A stretch of 64,000 nucleotides of DNA from Amborella trichopoda (Eukaryota > Streptophyta > Magnoliopsida > Amborellales > Amborellaceae). Below the pieces are notes generated by a model. That model searched no databases, had not been told where the DNA came from, and saw only the letters and a list, made by a program, of their open reading frames with translations. Of this stretch, positions 25,701 through 38,600 are shown piece after piece (position 1 is the stretch's first letter; each line of letters opens with the position of its first letter). The stretch lies in contig NW_006494943.1 of NCBI RefSeq assembly GCF_000471905.2, forward strand, positions 1,406,885 through 1,470,884, given 5' to 3'. The translations under genes and the position numbers were made by a program.

Positions 25701-28700
25701 AAGTTTTCTTCATTTTGTTCAAAAGCTTCCACTAAAGGAACAATTTTCTCTTTAATTTCTATCTGAGAAGCTTGTGGAGAAGCAATTTGGGGGGAAGTAG
25801 AATCTGAAGGTTCAGCTTCTAAAGGGGCCAATCCACCAACTGAATCAACAGATTTCTTATAACCGTCAATTGGAAGTACAGCCTCTACAATTTTGGTTGA
25901 TGAACTCTTTGATATCATCTCATCCTCATGTCCCTCTATGAAAGGTTCCATCATTGTCTCTTCAACAATAGTGGATTGAGTAAAAGTATCTTCCATAGGA
26001 GAGAACCCCCATTCAGAACCAACAACTTTAGCATGGTTCTCACTCACAATTGCTTCCATTGAAACATCTGTTGATGAACACTGACTTGGCATCATGTCCA
26101 CAGGGGTCAAAGTGTGTGTCATTAGTTCCTCGACATTATCCTCCATGCCAAGCTCCAAACAGGTTTTGTTGGGAAGATGGGTCCCTTGAACTTTGTATGA
26201 AGCTTGCAGAGATATAATTTCCAGGTAGGGCCCTGATGGGCCCGCTTCTATGGGAGAAAAGCCACCCTCAGAATCAATAGATTTTGCATAATCCTCAGTT
26301 AGTGAGGGGCTCTGAGACACCAAATCTGAAGGGTCCAAATTTTGCAATGATTGGTGTGAATCCAGATGCTCATCAACTGAATCATGGCACTTTTCAGGTT
26401 CAGACTCAATTTTGAAATCATAGGACTGTGGCTCGGAGGCACCATTCATTGAACGTGGAGAATGCATTGATTTGATTGTCGGGCTTTCAACAGATACATC
26501 TTCAGCAGTCCCAGCAGACGTATCCCCCTCGCCAATGGCACCAGTGTCGGAGGGAGGTTCACTGATATGGGGCATAGCCAATTCAACACTGCTAGTATTA
26601 ATTTCATAAGTAGCTGATGTTTCTGAAAGATCTGAAGTTGCAATGGCATTATTTTCCGATAAACTAATGGAACTTCTATCAGTGATGTCAGTTGGAGAAA
26701 CCCCAATTATTGGGCTCTGATCGATATAATGCTCACCACTAAAAGAATCTTCTTCAATGTGAACAGTGTCAATGAACAGGGGCATTGCCAATTGAACACT
26801 ACTTGCAATAACTCCATCAATAACTGGACTTCCTGAAATCTCAGCTGAAATGGCATCAGTTCCATATAAACTCCTGGAAATTTCAGCAGTGGTTTCACAT
26901 GGAGAAACCCTAGTCGCTGGACTCTGTTCAATAGTGTGATCACCATGCAAAGAATCTGATTCAATCACAACAGTTTCAGTTGACAATGGCGCCAGCTGAA
27001 CACTACCTGAACTAAATTGATTGATAACTGGCGTTCCTGAAACCTCAATGGCTGAAATAGCATTACTCCTGGAACTTTCATCAGTGATTTCAGTTGGAGA
27101 AACCACCATTGCGCAACTCTGGTCAACTGGTTGATCACCCTTAAAAGAATCTGGTTCAATCTTAACAGCTTCAAACCAAGGATTATAATAACCTGAACTA
27201 GAAATCATGCCTTCTGATGCTTTATGATTATCATCCAAAGAGTTCAGGCCAGGAGCATGATCTTCTTGCACATTGGCCAAACCACTGAAAGAGTCTTTCT
27301 TTAACAATGTCTCCCAGTCATGAGAAGAGAGAGAATTCTCATTTGAGAAGGAATGCAGACTTCCAGCTCGCTGCTCATGTTCTTCATTTGTGTCAGAATC
27401 CAATTCTTGACGTTCAAAATCATGCTTAGGTCTATATTCAGACTCTGTTTCCATTTCTGAGAAGGAATGCAGACTTCCAGCTAGCCGCTCATGTTCTTCA
27501 TTTGTGTCAGAATCCAATTCTTGACGTTCAAAATCATGCTTAGGTCTATATTCAGAATCTGTTTCCATTTCTGATTCCATGGTGGTAAGTGCATCCATAT
27601 AATTATCCAACTCACTAGCAACATCATCGGATTCATATCCACCCCCATTTTCTTCTTTTCTTTCAATCCCAAGAAAGACATCTTCATACCCATTATGATT
27701 TGTTTCTTGTTTCTCATTTCCAATGAAGGCATCCACATAGCCATCACCGTTTGCTTCTTCCTTACTCTCTCTCTCAAGCAAGGCATCCAGTAGCTCCTGG
27801 TTCCCCAAGGTGAAAGAACTCTCCATTGCCTCCTCTTCTCTCTCTCTTTCAAGCAAGGCATCCAATTGCTCTACATGCCCCAAGGTAAGAGAACTCTCTG
27901 TTGCCTCCTCTTTTCTTTCCTTCTCAAGCAAGGTATCCAATAGCTCTGCATGCCCAAGACCAAGAGAACTCTCAATTTTTCCAGTTGATTTGGGAAGGGA
28001 TTCTATGGTCTGCCCCTTTCCATCCTTTGGACTTCCAGGCAGTGTAAGAACCTTCTCTTGCACATCAATAGAGGTTTTCTTAGAAATACCCACAGGACGT
28101 GATCCATATAATGAATCTTTCTTAATGTTTTCATGCATTTCATCATAATGAGCAGATGATGTCCTATCATGAGGCCCCACATTTGTAGTTATTGAACTTT
28201 CAATTACCTCTTTGCATTCCATAGGTGAAGGTGTTTCAAGAACACATTCCATGTAACTTCTTCCACTTTTTGAACTAGAATAAAGGGACCCATTCATCTG
28301 CCATTTCAACTTTGCACCGGCAATGGTGATATTCTCAGAACTACGGATATTTATCGTGTGGACAATACTGCATAGATTGGAAGAATAAACATACTTAGCA
28401 GTTTTCCCAAAAGGGATTAAGCTTAATGAATCAATAAATGAACAGACAGAATTGTGATATTGCAAAAATCAGTTATTCTAGTGTTGAAGTGTGAATGTTC
28501 GAGAATGAGAATGAGAGAGAGAGAGAGAGAGAGCTCAGGTTTACCTCGAATTACCGTGGGGTCCTTGACCAGCCTCTTGTGTTTCTCCATTCCGTGTCCA
28601 CCATCCTTTCTTCTGTTAGAAAATGCAAAAGGAAAAAAGGCTTGAGAAAGTTATGATGTTTTTCTTCTAAATCAGACTATAACAATATTCAGCTTCATAC

Positions 28701-31700
28701 CATGCCAAAATTTTAGCAAGAATTGCTCGAAAAAAGGAAAGGCAGCACAACAAATAGAATGAGATTTTCCAGCTCTCATAATATGCATATGCTTAAACTA
28801 ACAATGTCAGTAACCAAGCATGAGGATGCACTTGTAGGATGTACAACTCCTACAAATACTGTCAAAATGATAATGGCAAGGATTAAGAATACTTCAAATT
28901 CTAAGAAAAAGCCAAAGCAGCAAGGTTCCCTTTGAAACCCTTCTATTCAGTTATCCATAGACAGTCGCCACAATCTCCTCTCAAAGCCACTAAGTGGTGT
29001 TTCAGGGCACAAGTGACAAGTATGAACCTTTGCATACAACATAACCAGGATACATGTAGGTAACAATGATGATGTTGCAGAATAGGAGTGTTTTGTGATA
29101 TATAAACCACGATATGGTATTACCGGTAATACAACAGACCTGTTAGTTTTTGTAATCAAAGGAGAAAGAAAGTAGTGACATCACAGATTTCAACAGTTAT
29201 AGAGTGGGTACTATGGAAAGTGAGGTTGAGATTGCAAACTGAGGATAAACTACACGCTTAGTTTTAATTACAACCGCTTCTATCAAATTCAAATTCCAAA
29301 GAACCAGACCTTTGTTCTACGAGCCTTCTTTCTTGGAATTTCCTCTGTTCTCAACATTTCAGAGGTGGCCAAATGTGTCTTGAAAAATGATGGATCTGAA
29401 TATCTCTTTAAACATGTCCCAGCACCAGCAACATCAAATCTGAAACTCGAAAGCAATCAATGCTCTAAAGTATATAGATACCGTTTTGATGGTGTGATAT
29501 AATCTAGTGGCCTATACAAAACCATCGTCCAGTGAGATCATCAAGATCCAATTAAATGACAGACGGTGGAGGAGAGAAGGTGGGGTATTTTTTTGGGTGA
29601 GTGAAAGTGGTAAGTCAGTGGCGATTTGGGCCCCTACCCTTTGGTGAGAATGGAGTCAGAGACCTCACCATGGGGCTCAGCAATACTACCACTAAGGCCC
29701 CAGGCCATCTCAAGAGGAGGTGGGGCCTACCATTGGCATAATGTCCTTTTCTGAAGGATAACACTCCCAACCATTGCCCATCATTTCATATGACATTCAT
29801 GATGGCAATGGCCATATTCGTTTTGATTTTAGTTTATTTTTCCTTATTTCCTTAAACTTTCATTTTTTCCTTAATAGATAAATATATAGAACATATAGAC
29901 CCCATCATAAAACAGAATCATCAAATCAAATGTTAACCATACCTGTCTAACAAGAACAAGCGGGGTGGACCGCGGCATTCTTCATAGGAGTCCAAGATAA
30001 ATCGGGGCATGTTGTCTTGAGTAATCAGATTCTCGTCAGTTCGAACATTAGCATGCCACTCATAGCCTGAAAAAGGTAAAAGCTTTGCTTTAATAACATC
30101 CAATGAAGAACTGTGATTAGTACCATCCAAGATACGATTTCATCTGCATACCAGGCTAGACCACCTGCCAACTTCAAAGACTAATTATAAGGACAGCTTT
30201 AGATAAATCAACTTAGGAACATAAAGGGCAACAATTTTATACATAAGACAAATGGTTATTTTATTTTATCTTTTATTTTTATTTTTTGCGTGCTGCTTTA
30301 CAATAAAGAAGTTTAAAGCCTACACATACTGATAAGTGAGGATAGTTGTCGACAGTGGTTACAAACGTGATAACTACAATACGGAAGTGTACCATCATAT
30401 GTAGGTGCAATACAATGATAAAGACATGTCTCTAGCAGTTTCCCTTCAAGTTAATTGTAGAACCCTTGCATAGTGAACTTGTCCAAAACAAGTGATAATC
30501 TTCATATTTCTTGTGAACAAAATTAGATATCTTTAAGGTTTCTTCCTCCTACTAGGAATAGTCCTTACAACCAAATCCACCTAAATACTATCGATATCAG
30601 ACAATATTTCTCCCACGAGGAATTACCATGTCCCAATCGTGATACTTCCAAGGAAATGCCAAAGCTTTTCCACATTGCTGTTGAAAATTGTTGTGCTACT
30701 TGAGGGCACTTTTGTAATTTTGTATTATGGGCAACTTTGTAAGTATTTAGTGGAAGGCTCCAGATAAAGTAGTATTTTCTATCACATAACCTATTAATTG
30801 TCTTTGATGCGATCGTTTCAAGTCATGTGCAGCCTTACTTTGAAGAAGTTTCAAGTGAGGTGAAAGAAGATGAGAGCATGAATGACAAGCTGAAACGCCC
30901 AAGTGCCCCTTAGTCTTGATTTAGATTAAACCATGGAGAATGAGCTCTAGGAAACCAAGGTTACTCTAAAGAAGAACAGGAAATTCAATTTAACTGAAGA
31001 AAAAGAAGCACCCAAAGCTCAATATTTGCAGCCACTAAGAAAGTCAACAAGACTGAACCAACCACATATCAAGAGGCTAGAAGATCTGCTAAATGGGAAA
31101 ATGGCATGAATGAGGAAATGACTGCTTTAGCCAATAATGACACTTGGGAATTAGTCCCATGCCCAAAAGATGAAACTCCCATTACTTAAAAACGGGTTTG
31201 TGAATGTTACTTCTTGTTTCTTTGCAAGTCCATTAGATGATGTTGAACCAACCACATATCAAGTGGCAAGAAGAACTTCTAAATGGGATAATCCCACGAA
31301 TGAGGAAATGACTGCTTTGGCCAATAATGACACTTGGGAAGTAGTCCCATGCCCAAAAGATGTAGCTCCCATTACTTGAAAACGGGTTTACAATTGATTG
31401 ATACAAATCAAGAGTTGTGGTTTAGGGGTTTTCTCAAAATGTATTAGATTATGAGGAGGCTTTTAGTCCGGTTGCAAAGATGACTACGCTAAGAACCATT
31501 TTTCCACTAGCTGTAAATAAAGAATGGAAGTTGTGGCAAATGGATGTGAAGAATGCATTTCTCTATGGCGAAGTAGATCAGGATACTTACATGATGCAAC
31601 CCCCAAGATTTGAGTCTAAGAACCATCCTGAGTATGTGTAAATTAAAGAATGCTCTATATGGTTTAAAATATGCATCATTGGCTTGGAAGGGAAAAATCT

Positions 31701-32380
31701 TTGCATATCTTGTATTTTGTGGTTATAAAGCGTCAAATGCTGACTCAAGTTTGTTAAAGTGCTAAACAAGAAAATTCCCATTATATTGTTGTACATGTAT
31801 GATTTAATTGTCACAAGTGACGATGTCGAAGAACTTGAAAGGGTGCATGACGAACTTTCTATTCGATTTGAGATGAGGGATATGGGGGAGGTTTCTTATT
31901 TCCTTGTGACAATTAAATCAAGAGAAGTAATAAAGGTTTGTTCCTAAGTCTGAAACCCATAGAAGAGATTTGGTATGGAAAATTTCAAACCCATAGCAAC
32001 TACCTTAAAATAAAATCATAAGTTGAGGGCTGATGTTGGATACTTGCTTCCAGAAGTTGCAATGTATAGAAGGATCGTGGGGTAGTCTTGTTTAACTAAC
32101 ACTTTCCAAGCCAAATATCTCTTATGCTGTGGGGAATAATGTTCAAGAAGGCAGACGAGGCAGCTTAGACGGCCAGGGGTCTGGGCCGCTTAGGCAGGGC
32201 GCCCAGATTCCTGGGCAGCCCTAAGGGGAGGGGGTTGGGGTGGGGGCCATATATTGGGGTGGGGGCCATATGTTGTTTTGTGAGTGTATGTGCATGCGCA
32301 CGTATGTGTGTGAGTGAGGTCTCGCATCAAATTCTTAAAGATCATTCTCTTTTTTTCTTTTTTTCTTTTGGATCTGTATT

Positions 32381-32413
<33 letters not shown>

Positions 32414-32602
32414 TTGTGAGATAGGGACCTCGCATCGAACACTTGGAGGTCATTTTCTTCTTTTCCTCCTTACATGCAAGGAGGGAGCATATGGGCCCAT
32501 GTGTATCTTTGTGTGTGTGAGAGAGAGAGACGCCGCGCATTGAACACTTGGAGTCTATCTTCTTCTTCTTCTTCTCATATGAAGAGAGAGCACATGAAGC
32601 TG

Positions 32603-32650
<48 letters not shown>

Positions 32651-35600
32651 GCAATACCAAGCCTTATTTTGTTTGGGTGGATTTGAATTTTTTTATTTTT
32701 ATTTTTTTAGGGGATGGCACTAGGTGGGCGCTCAGACCGCCTAGGCGCCTGCCTTGGGCATGCCCGCCTTAGGCATGCCCGCCCATACTCCATCACGTAG
32801 GTGGTTTGTCAGCCAGGCCTCCCAGGCAGCAAGGCAGCCGAACTTTCATTCATTGGTTGGGATTGTAAGCGAATTTATGCAATTACCCCACCCAGAAGCA
32901 TAAGAAGAATTCTTCGATATGTTAAGGGTACTAGTGACTTTGGATTGTGGTACAAGGCATGTGGCAGGTTTGAAAGTTTGGGATATATTGATATGGATTG
33001 GGCCGGTTGCCAACTACTAGAAGATCAATTTCAGGAAATGTATTTAACACAAGTTCAGGTGCCATATCTTGGTGCAAAAGAAGCAAAACACCATGGTGCT
33101 TATCAAGCACAGAAGCTGCAACAATGCCAGCACAAGAAATCATTTGGGTAATATGACTTATTGAAGATTGGGCCCATCCAAACAATCATGCATTAAGGTT
33201 GGAATGTGATAATCAAAGTGCGATTTTAATTGCATCTAACTGTATGTTTCAAGCTCAGACCAAGCACATAGAAGTGCAATATCATTTCATCTAAAGAAGG
33301 TGTTAGATGGAAAGATCGACCTTGTGAAGGTTGATACTCAAGATCAACTCCCAGATATTTTTAAAACGGCACTACCAAGAGACAAATTCAAAAGCTTCAA
33401 GGTTAAACTTGGTGTTATTCCTCAATCTAGCGCAAAGGGGGAGTGTTGAAAATTGTTGTGCTATTCGAGGATATTTTTGTAATTTTGTATTAGGGTCAAT
33501 TTTGTAATCATTTAGTAGAAGGCTCTAGTAGAAGGGAGACTTGTAATATGGGTAGAAGCTTCTAGGATAGAGTGGAAGTTGAAAAGGCACCTTCTTGGAA
33601 AATTCGTATGGTTCTTTAGAGCTCTAGAAAAATCCATCATAACTCATTGTGTAGAGTCTAGAAAAGGTCTAGAAACAACCATAGGCGTCTATATATACCC
33701 ATGGCCCATTTTGTGTATGAAGGTAAGAGGGGAAAAGGTGAAGTAAGAGAGGAAATAGAGGTTGTTGTATCCATTGGGGGTTTTAGGGTTTTTCCTAGAG
33801 AATGTGAGGGCTTGTAATTTGTATTGTAAGTATATTTCAGATTTATATGGGCAATTTAGTAGAAGTTGTCTTTTGTCTTTGGGACCTTTGGGCCTACCCC
33901 ATCCTTTCCTTTGTTTTTTTTCAAACAATTGCAAAAATAAACCTTAGTCAGAAAAGCTTTATAACTATGAGGCTAATCCACATGATCCTAGGAAGCAATA
34001 TATAATTAGGGTTCTTGACATAAAGTTATCATATGACACATCGTACAGGATTGGATGCTTTGACCAAATCTGATTTCCATATGACAATGGATACTGAAAA
34101 GCGAAAGCATAAAAAGGAACATAGCACTAAGGAATGAAGGAAAACAAAACTATAGACAAACTGTAGAAACGAAAGGTTGAGATAGCCGGTTATATTGAAC
34201 GTAAGGATAAGAAAACCAGCTTCTTGAATGACCTACAGGGTATCAACTATGTCTCTAAATCAATTGGATCACCCTCCACCAAAGGGTCTGCCTTCCATCA
34301 ACTAGTCTCCTCATTCTACCAAAAATTCCTCCAACCTACCACATTTCCCTTGAATCCTATCTTTGCTACTGCCAAGGCTTAGTTCTCTCTTGTTCCTCCC
34401 AAGATCCAAGTTTCCAATTGGATCGCCCTCCACCAAAGGGTCACTATCGACCAATTGCGAAGGAGAGGTTTATCCATACCTAACCATTGTATCATGTGTC
34501 TGAGGAAACCAATGAACATTTATTCATTCATCGCCCGGTTGCCTTCCTCCAATGGAGCTACCTTCTATGCCTTTTCCATTGGCAATGGGTTACTCTTTTC
34601 TTCTCTTCACCCTTATTCCTGGTCTAAACAGGTATCCTCCTCTGGAAGGCATCCATATTTGCACTCTTCTGGACAGCGTGGAATGAGCACAATCACATAA
34701 TTTTCCGAGGACAATGCTCTTCAACTGCTGTTTTGTTCGATAAGACCAAAACTTCCATTAGTTTTTTGGGCCTCGAACCACAAGCTGTTCAAGGGTATTC
34801 ATCTTTTGGCCTTCCACCTCGATTGGCTGCCCTTGCTCCACCTTTCCTGCCCTCGAGTGCCTCACGCCTCACTGTGGATGCCACCCAACCTTGATTTCAT
34901 CAAGCTTAACTTTGATGGTTGCTCCTTAAGCAACCCAGGGCTGACTGGTATAGGTGGTCTATTCAGGAACCACAAAAGCACAATCCTTGCATCCTACTCC
35001 AAACCAATTTGGCATTTTGATTCCCACTCGGCTGAAGCCTATGCTCTCCTCAAAGGCCTTAAGACTCGATGACCGCAGGTGGTCTTCAGCCCTGATGATA
35101 GAAGGCGACTCAAGTAATGTAATTCTCTAGGCCTCTAGCTCTGCCTCATATCCATGGTCTTTGGCACACATTTTCGAAGAAATTGCTCATCTTTGTTTGG
35201 GCCTCTCTGTATCTTGGAGACATGTGTGGCGTGAATGCAATTCTCATGCAGATTCCCTCACAAAACATGGTGCTAATAGTCTAGTGGCTGATTTTTTTGT
35301 AGCCTCTAGTGGAGAGCTCCCTAACCTCTCCTATTCGACCCACTAGGATTAGGTATAGGGCTCCCCTAAGCAAAGCCTAATATTTTTATTTTTACAAATA
35401 GGGGTTAGAGAGGTGAAGAGAGTTGAGAGAGGGAATTTAGAGAGTCTCAGAGAGTCTTTTGAGAGGTAAAGAGAGTAGAGATAGTTGAGTAGAGAGAGAA
35501 AGAAAGTCTCAATATGAGAGACTCAAAAAGTGGAGAGTAGAGAGGGTTGAGTAGAGAGAGAGAAAGTCTCAATAAGATAGACTCAAAAAGTGAGGGATAG

Positions 35601-38600
35601 AGAGAATTGTTAGTGAGAGAGGGAACACTTTAAGATAAAGGGTCTAAAGAGGAACTACAAAGACAAAAATGTCTTTGAATTTGAGAATACGAGACAAAAT
35701 AAGAGAAATTCTTTAAATAGAAGAAAAGGTGAGAAGGAAAGTGCATAAGACTTTAATAAGATGTGAAAAGAAGTACATAAGACATTAATGAGATATGTAT
35801 AATAATTAAGGTAATAAAAAAGCAAAGAAGAGAAAGAGAGATTACGAGTGAGGAAAGAAAGCAATTGGATAGAGAGTCTTAAAGATGGGTAAATAATTGA
35901 AGGGATAAGGAAAAAGTACACAAAGAAGGGAAACAAAAGGAATTTTTACGAACTCAATAACTGATAAAGAATGGATTACAAGGACTGGAAACACATAAAG
36001 ATTTTAGAGAGAACAAAAGGGAAACAAATATAGAAACAGAAATCCTCTTCTTCTTTTTTTAAATAGGGGTTACTTGAACCAACATGCAACAAGGGAGGTA
36101 GAAAGCAATAGATGGGATGCTTGACGAAGGGAGATGAGTACTGTGTTCAACTGCCAACAGTCCACCGAGATATCCTTTTAAGGGCTGCGACTTGCTGGCC
36201 CTCTCGGTCAGATCAGCTACCAAAACAATTAACAACACATCTCGGTGTTCCTAACCGAATTACGCTCACAATAAAAGAGAGATTCGTTGTGCTGAGTTTC
36301 GTTCAGGTACGGGATAAGACGAATCCACCAAAGGACTATTAGAGCGTGTTGACTTTACTGGGCTTGGTTACCCAATTTCTTTGCACGAAGCAAACTCAAC
36401 TTCAATTCTGATTCAAGTTTAGACCCTTTCTTTTGAAGTGCTCCCTCTCTCACTTACATTTTTCTCTATCCCCCACTTTTTGAGTCTCTCTTACTGAGAC
36501 TTTCTCTCTCTACTCAACCCTCTCTACTTTTTGAGTCTCTCATACTGAGACTTTCTCTAAATTCCCTCTGTCAACTCTCTTCCCCCTTTTTAGTATCAGA
36601 GTCTTCCTCAATTATTCGGCAAGGGTAGGATGTGGAGCATTCTTCAGTATGAGAGAGAGGTGAAGAGAGTTGAGACAGGAAGAATGCTCGACATCTTGCC
36701 CTTGTCGAATAATCGAGGAAGATTCTGATACTAAAAAGGGGGAAGAGAGTTGACAGAGGGAATTTAGAGAAAGTCTCAGTATGAGAGACTCAAAAAGTAG
36801 AGAGGGGGAGAGAGGTGAAGAGAGTTGAGAGAGGGAATTTAGAGATGAGAGAGAGAGAGAAAGGCTCAGTATGAGAGACTCAAAAAGTAGAGAGTAGAGA
36901 GAGAGAAAGTCTCAATAAGAGATACTCAAAAAGTAGGGATAGAGAGAAGTCTCAATCAGAGACGAAACACTTTAAAAGAGAGGGTCTAAACTAATCAGAA
37001 GTGGAGTTGAGTTTGATTCGTACAAAAAAATTGGGTAACTAAGCCCGGTAGAGTGGTCACGCTCTAATAGTCCTTTGGTAGACTCGTCTTACCCCATACC
37101 CAGACTAAACTCGAGACATTGAATCTGTTTTTTATTGAGCGTACTTCTGTTAAGAACACCGAGAGGTGTTGTTAACTGTTCCGATAACTGATCTGACAAA
37201 GAGGGCCAATAAGTCGCAACCCTTAAAATGATATCTCGGTGAACTGTTGGCGATTGAGCATAGAACTCATCCCCCTTCGTCAAGCTTCTCATCAATTGCT
37301 TTCTACATCCCCTGTTGCCTGTTGCTTCAGGTAACCCCTATTTAAAAAAAAAAAAAGATTTTTGTTTCCAACTTTGCGTCCCTTTTGTTCACTCTAAAAT
37401 CTTTATGTGTTCCCAGTTCAGTGTTTTCAGTTTTGTTTTTCCAGTTCCTGTAAACCCTTCTTTATCAATTATTGAGTTCGTAAAAATTCTTTGTGTTTCT
37501 CTCTCCCTTCATTATTTACCCATCGTTAAAATTCTTTATCCAATTGCCTTCTTTCCTCACTCGTAATCTGTCTCTCTTCTTTGCTTTTCCAATTCCTCAA
37601 TTATTATGCATATCTCATTAATGTCTTATGTACTTTTTTCCACTTCTTATTAACGTGTTATGTACTTTTCCTTCTCACATTTTCTTCTATTTAAAGCATT
37701 TTTCTTCTTTCTTCTCATATTCTCAAATTCAAAGACATATTTGTCTTTGTAGTCCCTCTTTAGACTCTCTATCTTAAAGTGTTCCCTCTCTCATTAAGAA
37801 TTCTCTCTATCCCTCAGTGTTTTAGTCTCTCTAACTAAGACTTTCTCTATCTACTCAACCTTCTCTACTCTCCACTTTTTGAGTCTCTTATACTGAGACT
37901 TTCTTTCTCTCTACTCAACTATCTCTACTATCTTTACGTCTCATCTCATTGATGTCTTATGTACTTCTTTCCACATCTTATTAAAGTCATATGTACTTTC
38001 TTTGTCACCTTTTCATCAATTTAAATCCTTTCTCTTCTTTCTTCTCGTATTCTCAAATTCAAAGACATACTTGTCTTTGTAGTCCCTCTTTAGACCCTCT
38101 CTTTTAAAGTGTTCCCTCTCTTTTTTTTTTGAAATCAGTTACTATGAATTACATTCACCCATGAACGATTACAAGGAGGTTCAAGAAGAAAAGGATGTAA
38201 CCACCAATGAATGTTGGTGCACATCACCCTTTGTTACAGCATCAGCTTCCATGTTAGCTTCCCTAAAACATGAGATAACTCAAAAGAACCACTACTTAAA
38301 ATGAAAAAGATTTCATCGAAAAATACTGCATAATCTCCAAGGTGGCTTCATTTCTCCTTTTGCCCAAGCAATGACATTTGCTTGAATAACCTTTAATCAT
38401 CTTTTGGCCCTCGAGGTTCTTTATTATCGTTAATCCCTCCAAAGGAGCTCTTGCCTCAGCTTCATTCACTGTTGTAGGTCCACTTGGTCCCGAGTAGGTG
38501 AATTTGTAATTACCCATATGATCTCTAATGGTAGCACCATAACCTGTTGGGCCTGGGTTTCCAATCGAGCTTCCATCAAAGTTGAGTTTTAAGCAATTTA

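Larger units (their letters stand above)
30679..33945 (+). mobile_element. Ty1/copia retrotransposon, decayed, in SCAR intron 2
   Basis: A 5' LTR remnant (30,679-~30,775) starts TGTTGAAAATTGTTGTGCTA. The 3' LTR (33,444-~33,945) starts the same way, after the polypurine tract AAAGGGGGAG at 33,434. Between them are reverse-transcriptase pieces: [55 protein letters not shown] (normally YVDD). RNase H-side pieces follow: [36 protein letters not shown]. The 5' LTR is mostly deleted, gag, protease and integrase are missing, and many stops are present. It lies antisense to SCAR. The element is interrupted by a GC-rich element at 32,137-32,853. Intron sequence at 30,067-30,678 and 33,946-34,240 shows nothing else. 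Confidence 0.85.

Noticed and set aside
25537-28148. Several 70-126-aa frames overlapping SCAR exon 6
   Set aside because: They are other-frame readings of the SCAR exon; only the long frame has conserved motifs.
29560-29760. Possible tRNA- or SINE-like sequence in SCAR intron 3
   Set aside because: Some GGTGAG and GGGGCTC text looked SINE-like, but there is no clear A and B box pair or poly(A) tail.
32190-32686. Open frames rich in SLSLSL, RERERE and THTHTH
   Set aside because: They come from GA and GT repeats inside the GC-rich element.
36112-36342. 76-aa frame [11 protein letters not shown]... and its mirror at 37,089-37,295
   Set aside because: The similarity at first suggested a conserved gene pair, but both are the same part of the two LTR-like arms.
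35655-37566. Frames of 68-93 aa inside the palindrome
   Set aside because: They mirror each other across the centre and have low-complexity composition; they follow from the repeat.
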